DNA of 64,000 bases from Punica granatum. Taxonomy: Eukaryota; Streptophyta; Magnoliopsida; Myrtales; Lythraceae. The notes below the pieces were generated by a model. That model did no database searches and was not told the origin of the DNA. It saw nothing but the letters and a program-made list of their open reading frames with translations. Below, one piece after another: positions 57,194 through 64,000 of this stretch; positions within the stretch are counted from its first letter, which is position 1; each line of letters begins with the position of its first letter. Position numbers and translations under genes: made by a program. The stretch lies in the NCBI RefSeq assembly GCF_007655135.1, contig NC_045127.1, forward strand, positions 38,451,538-38,515,537, in the 5' to 3' direction.

Positions 57194-57310
57194 GATGAGT
57201 AGGCTCGAATAATCATGGTCTTGGTTCGCGCAGGGAATCGACCGTCACGGTTCGAAGAACTGCAACGCTAAGATAGCGAACCGATTCCTTGACTCACAAG
57301 CCTACTCATC
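57194..57310 (+). other. Nested two-stem RNA-like element, LTR G
   Basis: GATGAGTAGGCT (57194-57205) pairs with AGCCTACTCATC (57299-57310), 12 perfect pairs. GGTTCGC (57223-57229) pairs with GCGAACC (57276-57282). CGGTT/AACTG forms an apical helix. The arm sequences differ from those in A-D. Confidence 0.8.
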
Positions 57311-57713
57311 TTTCGGATTCTTGGCCCAACTCAATCGATTCATCGATTTTACGGTGTCAAAACGGGCTAGTCAAGTGCGACCCTAAATCACGCGGTGAAT
57401 AAACAAAATGGCAAGCCTAGCAAGCTAGAGTACCGAAAGGGCGTGCGGGATATAGGCCCGCACGTAATAGAACCCCCGAATTCGGAATTTTCGGTTCCGT
57501 ACGACCATTGCCTTAGCATTTAGGTGTACCCCGTACCCCTAGACCCGGGTAACTTGCCGGCCCTCGACCTTCGGGTCGTAAAATGGCAAGTGGCGACTCC
57601 TTCTCACGTGCGTCCGTCGCGCGTCCCCGGGAAGGTGGACACTCCCAAGCCGCGTTTGCTTAGGCGCGCGCATGCGTGCCCCGATGAGATTAAATTCGGG
57701 TGCGCACAATGGT

Positions 57714-58332
57714 ACAAAATGTTTCAAAGTTGTTTCATGATGGTACAAACCGTTAACTCGAGCTTGACGCTGTCAAGCCGACACTGACGTGGCTCTTACG
57801 TGTCACCTCCTTGTTGACGTGGCCGAAAGGAGCAGACTGACGTGGCTTGGGCGGGAAAACAGTAAACCTGTGAAATCGTTCAAGGGCTCCAAATCCCGTG
57901 AAATCGTTCAAGGACTCGAAAACCGGTGAAATCAAGATCGAAGCTCAGAGTTTACATCACAGAAGTTTCGGTTTATATGCAATCAGTCTTGGAGATGGCA
58001 TTGTCGACGACTGTTGACATCATGGACGAGGCAAACTCAGGCCAACGATTCCTCGGCTATTGATCCAAGACGGAGGCAAAATCATGGAGAATGGGTCGCA
58101 ATGGAAATGAATTCAGATGGTTGTAATGGAAAAGGTGTTTACAAATCTTGTAAAGGAAATGGCAATGTCGTTTTTTTGGTGAAAGATTGGCTCCAAGTTT
58201 ATCAGTTTCAGTTTTTGAAAACTGATGGTTACGAACAGCTTTATACACAGAGAAGGGAAGAAGATGACCGTTACTGATTTTGTTGGAACGTTACATGATA
58301 GTACCAAATGTTTTACCATTGTAACTTGACAG
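57714..58332 (+). other. Sequence between solo LTR G and element H
   Basis: No gene is recognised. It contains four ACGTG(G/T)C words at 57787-57846, a GTGAAATCGTTCAAGG direct repeat (57870 and 57898) and ATGATGGTACAAA-type repeats. Before insertion of G it was continuous with 52590-52662. Confidence 0.5.
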
Positions 58333-59349
58333 TGTCAGCACCCCATTCTGGCCCACCAGCTTCCCGCACGAGGATTCCCGACCGAAGCTCGGGACACTAT
58401 TCCTCGCCCGGCAATCAGGGGGCGAATAGGCAGGCACGGGGTCACGAACAACGGGAGAAGAGCTAGGTTACTAAGAAAAGCGGGGAGAGCAGTCAGAAGA
58501 ACAGACGAACGAGGAATCCCGAAAACGACGGAGCTGGCACTATGGCACTATTCATCACCGAGCCACCGAAGCACCGAAAGGTGCCCAATATGGGGCTTCA
58601 AAAATCCCCCTTAGTGCCAGAGTGACCAACGAGACGTCCGGGCGCATTTCCGGGGCATCCTGCTTAAGCCGGGACACCCCGATCCCCCACGGACGCCTTT
58701 TCTGACAGAGCTCCCGGGGTTCGCTCCACTGACAAGCAAACGGCCCCTCAAAACGGGCCTACAGGCACCCAGGGACCACCAGGGCTGGGGAACAAGCTTC
58801 AGACAACCTTCTGGAACTCGGCTCGGTCTCCCGAAGTACCTTTCAGTGGTCGCGAACGCCTCCCGGCGAGCCTTCGGGTATTTCCACGGAAAGCAGAGAC
58901 CACAACGATCTCTGAGTACCTCACAATAATCCCCAAGCATCTCAAGGCATTCAGGGCACACTGAGAAAATCCCGGTCAAAGTCCCTAGGTCCTCCCGGGC
59001 CAACGGTCCCCGACCGAGGACGACGGGCCAACGATCCCCCGCGGGGCAAAAGGATCGCCAAAACGAATGCAGGCATGCACAAAGAACAATCGGGGATCGA
59101 GGGACGCTAAACTCCACTCCGAATGTCCGAACAGGACAAAACCGACTCCCGAGGCGCCGAGTCGCCCGAACGTCCGTCCACACGACGCATGGCGATATTA
59201 GGCTCATTCAAATCCTCGTCATTCAAGCATTCCAAATCCATAAATTAATTGAATATCGGAGATCGGACGCGCGCTCAATCAAGTCTCAAGTATTTTCCGG
59301 CTTTTCTCTCGACTGAACGGGACCCACAGCTCAGCCAAGCCAAGCCATC

Positions 59350-59417
59350 AAGCCGCGGCTCAACCCCAAGCCACGGCTCAACCCTCGGCTCTGATTAGAC
59401 GGCCCAAGCCGCGGCTC
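59350..59417 (+). promoter_or_regulatory. GCCGCGGC palindromes upstream of TATA, LTR H
   Basis: AAGCCGCGGCTC at 59350-59361 and 59406-59417, with the diverged CAAGCCACGGCTCAAC between, 250-317 bp before the TATA box. Confidence 0.5.
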
Positions 59418-59666
59418 CCCTTCCCATGGCCGGCGGCTCCAAGGCTCCCCCTCCACACAATTTGAATTTTGGCTCTTACACCCATCACTTCCTCTTACAC
59501 ACTTACATCCATCCATCACTTCCTATCACACCCATCACTCCCCTTTGCTTCCCCCACACTCTAAGTGACCATTTCCCCTCCCTAATCACTCTTCAAATTT
59601 CGGCAGCCCATTTCCCCTCCCTAAACCACACTTAACTTCACTTAAACAAGCCATTAAGCCTCCCTT

Positions 59667-59672
59667 TATAAA
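59667..59672 (+). promoter_or_regulatory. TATA box, LTR H
   Basis: TATAAA in CCCTTTATAAACCC. Confidence 0.7.
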
Positions 59673-60898
59673 CCCTAAGCCTCATCAACCTAATCACTTC
59701 TTCATTCTTACTCTCTCTCAAGCCAACTTCTCTCTAGAATCCTCTCAACCTCCAGCCCTCTCCCTCACTTTCGTTCAGCCCGTGCCAAGGCCGAAACCGG
59801 CTAAAATCGCCGGAAAACCACCCGGTATTCCGGTAACCACCCGACCTGACTTAAGCCAAAAATCATCAAACTTCCTAGCCTACATATTTCCCACCCCCTA
59901 AGTCCATTTCCGGGCTTAGATTTTCGATTTGAGGCCTCCAACACCCCGTTCCAGCCGTGAAAAACTTTCGGGTCCCGAGACTTCCCTAGCCGCGCACACC
60001 GATCAAGCCACGTGCCATTTCTTCCCACGACTTCGGCGAGTCGTGCCATCACGTTCAAAGGGTTCCTCACAACCCTCACTCTCCCCCGTGAAGAGGTGGT
60101 CACGGTTCGAGGGCCGATCAACCGTGCACAACCGCCATTCACCCGTTTCTCTCAAACCGGGTTTTCCTCATTTTTACCGAGTTTTCTCTCACATTTTCGG
60201 GTTTGTTCAGGCCTTGGCATGCTCGGGTCTGTCCGTGCTCGTGTAGATCCGCCTCTTAGGAGTCCAACGAACCCGACCTCGCACCGTGCCGTGACCGGAG
60301 CAAGCGTACCGACCCGTTTTTCCACGGACTGCTGCGGCTGCCAACTTACGGGTCCCTCACCCGTAGCCGCCCATCCGAGTCTCGCGACTCCCACGGCCAC
60401 TTCCCCGACTCTTTTCCTCTTGCAACGAGGCTAGGTAACATCCCTTTTAACTTAGGAGAGTTAGGATCTTCGATATTTATTTACATGAGGTGTTAAACGT
60501 GCTTCAAAGGTCCGGGTCATATGAAAGTTCACGTTTTTTTTTTCTTTCGGATCCGACCCCCCATGCATGCCATACAACGTCCCATGCTTATTTCTTTTTA
60601 TTTATCATGTCCATAAGTTGATGAACGTGCATCTCATGAGGGGAGACGACGTGGGTCGGGGCGGAAGAGGACCCGGGTCACAGCCGAACCATGGAACCCA
60701 CGGTCAAGCCTTGAGCGGGCAACCTGTGAGCCTCCATGATTCCTCCGAGGCTAGGGCGCCTCTTCTTTCTCGAAACTAGCCGGTCCCCGTTCCCTTTTGT
60801 CGTTATTTTGTCATGTACCACATATAATATATTAACATGACGGGAAAAAGTTCGATTCGGGGTTGGAGAACCTTTCATTGGACTCGTGTGAGCCATGA

Positions 60899-60938
60899 GG
60901 GCTCACGGCCACTCTTGAAGAGATGTGGCCGAGAGCCC
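60899..60938 (+). other. GGGCTC.CGGCCAC hairpin, LTR H
   Basis: GGGCTCACGGCCAC pairs with GTGGCCGAGAGCCC except for one A.A, and CTCTT pairs with AAGAG in the apex. Together this is one of the strongest hairpins in the window. Confidence 0.78.
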
Positions 60939-61218
60939 CCCTTGACTACACGGGTCCATGGAGGCTTCTCTTTTTCCGAGGGGGTTGGTTCCCGTGTTCC
61001 TCCGTTTCATTATCGCATGGGTTAACGTTATTCTTGGTTATTTCTATAAATGCCTCGTTTGTGCATGTTGACGTGTTCGTTTGCGCATTTATGATTGTGG
61101 CTATCTTGATTCGGTTGAAATTTGTAATATTACCGTATTCGAGGTATTATGCATGTAAGAAATAATTAGAATTGGTGTGGGAGACCGCCCATGACTCGAG
61201 TCGGGTTGGGGAGGCCAC

Positions 61219-61246
61219 TCGGTTTATCCCCTTCGGGATTGGCCGA
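61219..61246 (+). other. TCGG/CCGA hairpin, LTR H
   Basis: TCGG (61219-61222) and ATCCC (61226-61230) pair with GGGAT (61235-61239) and CCGA (61243-61246). Confidence 0.6.
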
Positions 61247-62329
61247 ATGCTCCCGAACCCTTCCCGAGTCTAGGGTGACCTCCTTAGCCGTTTCGGGATC
61301 GTTTCTTGGAATTGAGTGTATTGATATTTTTATCGTTGGCTATGTGGGGATCACATGATGGACATGACGATTTTGGATCATTATCCATTAAATCTATAAT
61401 ACCCACGATATAAGGTCGCCCTCATCGAATAATTTCACAAACGGGAAAACGGAGCGCCTTATTCGGTTAATTGAATCATTCGGAATAAATAATTGGGTAA
61501 ATTGGTCATTAACTTGTAAACGCATCGATGATTTACGGAACGGCGTAAATGCCCCTTTTCCACTAAAAAATATTCACAATTTCAAAATATCGAGACACGT
61601 AACACGAGGAGAATTGACGTCTAGCGAGTACTCACGTCCCTTGACTCGAGTCCGAGCCCAATTTGAGGCGGCCCGAGTCCGGGAACGAGAGTCCTTCTTA
61701 GACTCCTTCGTGCAACGCGGACCTCAAATTTATACCCGAACATCGCAATTTTATCCAAGGGCATAATCATCATTCCGTGACTCACCGATACCCTAGGCTC
61801 TAGGGAGTCGAAAACACCTCGATCTATGGACGGAAAAGGGCTACCCGTTCGGGTACGAGTCTCATTCGCACGGCTCATTCCGTTCACTTTCGGTGTTTCT
61901 ATCTTCCTATTGTAGATTCGGTGGGGAGTATTTTATTTCAGTTACAAGACACTAACAACCGGATTAATCGTACATTCGGCCTAATCAAACACTAGATAAC
62001 GGATAGGCGGAATGATAGACTCCATCCTAGAGTCAAAACACGAGTTTGGATAAATCGGTGAAACCGCAGTGACACTCAACAGAATAAGAGTCTTAAAACA
62101 AACACACGTATGTAATTGGCTTAGAACCCCATTCTAATCCACCATCTATGTTTGTCTAGGCTAGATACATTGTTTGCTAATCAACCCCGGCTAATAACTG
62201 ATTAAATCACGTACACTTGACTTAATACACCACTTGTCTGTATTCACTGATAGTTGTCAGTTATTGTCTATATCATGTCAGTTTTATCTGTTTTCTTCTG
62301 TTTTATCCTTGCCTATGATGATTTATTGC

Positions 62330-62408
62330 GGTTCGGGCCCGAACCCATAGGTTACGTGTTGCACGGGGTCCAACACCCCAAATCACCGAACACGAGGCCC
62401 AACGCCTC
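62330..62408 (+). other. Hairpin cluster with TCCAACG-type loops, LTR H
   Basis: GGTTCGGGCCCGAACC (62330-62345) is a perfect 16-base palindrome. GGGG-TCCAACA-CCCC (62365-62379) and GAGG-CCCAACG-CCTC (62394-62408) follow; loops vary while arms stay complementary. Confidence 0.75.
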
Positions 62409-62868
62409 TCAATTCACCGAGCGCGTGCAACCCGAGTGCGGAATGGGATCTAGCCTCGAGTCACCATCACACTCCAAATATGGCCTATGTGGAAGGCGAT
62501 TTGGATTGGATGTGTGAAACGTGTTTAGATATCACCCGGGAGCTCGATCAGTCCAGTGGTTACAGTGGGAACTAATCGGTTCTCCTGCAAACCATTGGTT
62601 CAATCGAACCCGACCCCCGGCTCCTTGAAGCCCGCGTTGCCTTAATTTGTTTATCGGTTATTCAAAACATACGGTGAGCCGGAGGGGAATATTGGCCTAA
62701 TGCAAACCGATCGGGATCCATTTATTTCATTCAGTTGTATTCTGTAATTATTCGAGTGCACATTGTGAGGATCTTATTTGTGTATTTATTCATATACTTG
62801 TAAGGATCCCGATCGGTGAGCAAGAGGTCCGAGTGTTGAGTCGGTTAAGTCGGTCTATCGTCACCAAG

Positions 62869-62987
62869 GGACGAGTAAGCTCGAATAATTATGGTCTCGG
62901 TTCGCGCAGGGAATCGACCATTACGGTCCGAAGAACTGTAACGCTAAGATAGCGAACCAATTCCTTGACTCTCAAGCCTACTCATCC
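62869..62987 (+). other. Nested two-stem RNA-like element, LTR H
   Basis: GGACGAGTAAGCT (62869-62881) pairs with AGCCTACTCATCC (62975-62987) at 11 of 13 positions; the GGTTCGC/GCGAACC inner stem is perfect. Confidence 0.7.
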
Positions 62988-63387
62988 TTCGGATCCTCGG
63001 CCCAACTCAATCGATTCATCGATTTTACGGTGTCAAAACGGGCAAGTCAAGCGCAACTTTAAATCACGCGGTAAATAAACTAAATGGCAAGCCTAGCAAG
63101 CTAGAGTACCAAAAGGGCGTGCGGGATATAGGCCCGCACGTAATAGAACCCCCGAATTCGGAATTTCCGGTTCCGTACGACCATTGCCTTAGAATTTAGG
63201 TGTACCCCGTACCCCTAGACCCGGGTAACTTGCCGGCCCTCGACCTTCGGGTCGTAAAATGGCAAGTGGCGACTCCTTCTCACGTGCGTCCGTCGCGCGT
63301 CCCTGGGAAGGTGGACACTCCCAAGCCGCCTTTGCTTAGGCGCGCGCATGCGTGCCCCGACGAGATGAAATTCGGGTGCGCACAGCT

Positions 63388-63406
63388 TGGCGACTCCACT
63401 GGGGAC
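63388..63406 (+). other. Primer-binding site of element H
   Basis: TGGCGACTCCACTGGGGAC three bases after the LTR end, identical to A. Confidence 0.92.
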
Positions 63407-63996
63407 ACTTAGAGGGTTCGGGCTCGTTCCCGCTTGTTTTGTTTGCTTGTCTATTTACCGCTTTCCGCATTTCCCGCTTATCTATTTACGCACTTTTATT
63501 TTCCGCACATGCATTGCACATCATACTAGCTTCTTAGGTACCTTGTCCGACATCCCACGGGCCCCAATATAGGAAGCTAGGTTAGTCAGAGGTTCCGAGT
63601 AAGGGAACGGATCGAGTCGGCTATGCCACCGAACCGGCCCCCAAAGATCCTCGCTCGATTTCAAGGAATTCACACCCTTGAGTCGGGAGCCCCCATCCCT
63701 AGTTAGCGGTTCTCCCAGTAGCACCGAAAGCCATGCATACACAGGGACCGTCATGCTAGACCAATTTTTACCTCCATGCCGTCAACCGACCCAAAGTCGA
63801 GTCCTTGAGTCGGCCCGTAGTTTTTTTAGGACGGGCATTTTTGTTGTTTTTGTAAGAAAGAGCGATGTATACTGTAAAGAACACAATTATAGTTTATCTT
63901 TCCGCACTGCATACATTCTTTCGAAAAAAGACTTAGGACACTACATTGATTTGATTCTAAAAACGTTAAGCCGACATCTCCTCCATCTAGGTAAGG
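63407..63996 (+). other. Untranslated leader of element H
   Basis: It contains TCAAGGAATTCACACCCTTG (63661-63680) with the TCAAGG/CCTTGA stem, 255 bases after the PBS, followed by AGTCGGGAGCCCCC. It aligns with the leaders of A and C. Confidence 0.78.
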
Positions 63997-64000
63997 ATGG
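63997..64000 (+). CDS. First codon of ORF1 of element H, cut by the window end
   Basis: ATGG at 63997-64000 follows CCATCTAGGTAAGG, which matches CCATTTAGGTAAGG before the ORF1 start of C. Only the start is visible, so nothing can be said on integrity. Confidence 0.6.

Larger units (their letters stand above)
52663..57708 (+). mobile_element. Solo LTR G
   Basis: TGTCAGCACCCC to GTGCGCACA, 5046 bp, with perfect 5-bp target duplications and no internal region. It therefore arose by recombination between two LTRs. It contains AAGCCGCGGCTC palindromes upstream of a TATA box, three CGG/CCG hairpins, two TCCAACG-type hairpins, the nested stem structure and a UUCG hairpin near 57566. Its sequence is close to H and clearly different from A-E, which makes it valuable for covariation. 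Confidence 0.94.
58333..63384 (+). repeat. 5' LTR of element H
   Basis: TGTCAGCACCCC to GTGCGCACA, 5052 bp, followed by a PBS, so this is a 5' LTR. TATA box at 59667. The hairpin series is the same as in G. The left flank GACAG (58328-58332) would be one copy of the target duplication; its partner is outside the window. Confidence 0.93.

Noticed and set aside
57223..57282. tRNA-like T-arm text (GGTTCGC, GCGAACC) in LTRs G and H
   Set aside because: No acceptor stem with CCA, no anticodon arm and wrong spacing; explained by the inner stem of the nested structure.

Overview
The window looks like repeat-rich nuclear DNA of a flowering plant. It is almost entirely a stack of very large LTR retrotransposons (LTRs of about 4.5-5.1 kb) of the Ty3/gypsy Tat/Ogre type. 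The assignment rests on four things: a primer-binding site reading TGGCGACTCCACTGGGGA, an extra ORF upstream of gag, a spliceable intron between protease and reverse transcriptase, and long tandem arrays in the 3' untranslated part. I found no convincing host gene, tRNA, rRNA or CRISPR array.

Layout, with my own labels. Element C lies on the minus strand. Its 5' LTR is 40087-45000, and it runs leftward through ORF1, gag, protease, RT, RNase H and integrase, then a 3' region with a 79-bp tandem array (4010-5155), and leaves the window on the left. Its integrase gene is split by solo LTR B (plus strand, 7081-7926 and 27703-31334, flanked by GGGTT). B is itself split by complete element A (plus strand, 7927-27702, perfect 5-bp duplication ACACA). 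A has two LTRs, a broken ORF1 and large tandem arrays but no gag or pol, so it is a non-autonomous derivative. A further plus-strand LTR, D (1-4002), sits in the 3' array of C. C inserted into plus-strand LTR E (45001-48560), and E abuts minus-strand LTR F (from 48561). To the right are solo LTR G (52663-57708, perfect duplication ATGGT) and the 5' end of element H (LTR 58333-63384, leader, and the first ATG of its ORF1 at the last bases of the window).

C once carried the full coding set but is dead: it has several frameshifts and stops, and its RT lacks the YxDD active-site box. A keeps the LTRs, PBS, leader motif and polypurine tract, so it could have been mobilised in trans by a relative. 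H is the youngest-looking copy visible, but only its 5' end is present.

The most interesting signal is not a gene. The transcribed part of every well-preserved LTR that reaches the relevant segment carries the same series of RNA-like stem-loops. Their arms changed between families with pairing kept: (i) modules with CGG...CCG stems, (ii) two or three short hairpins with loop TCCAACG, (iii) a roughly 110-nt nested structure with two long stems, and (iv) a C(UUCG)G hairpin followed by a copy of the PBS core. A second signal is an 18-codon segment just before the 3' array, conserved between A and C without indels and mostly through synonymous changes, which suggests a small 3' ORF.
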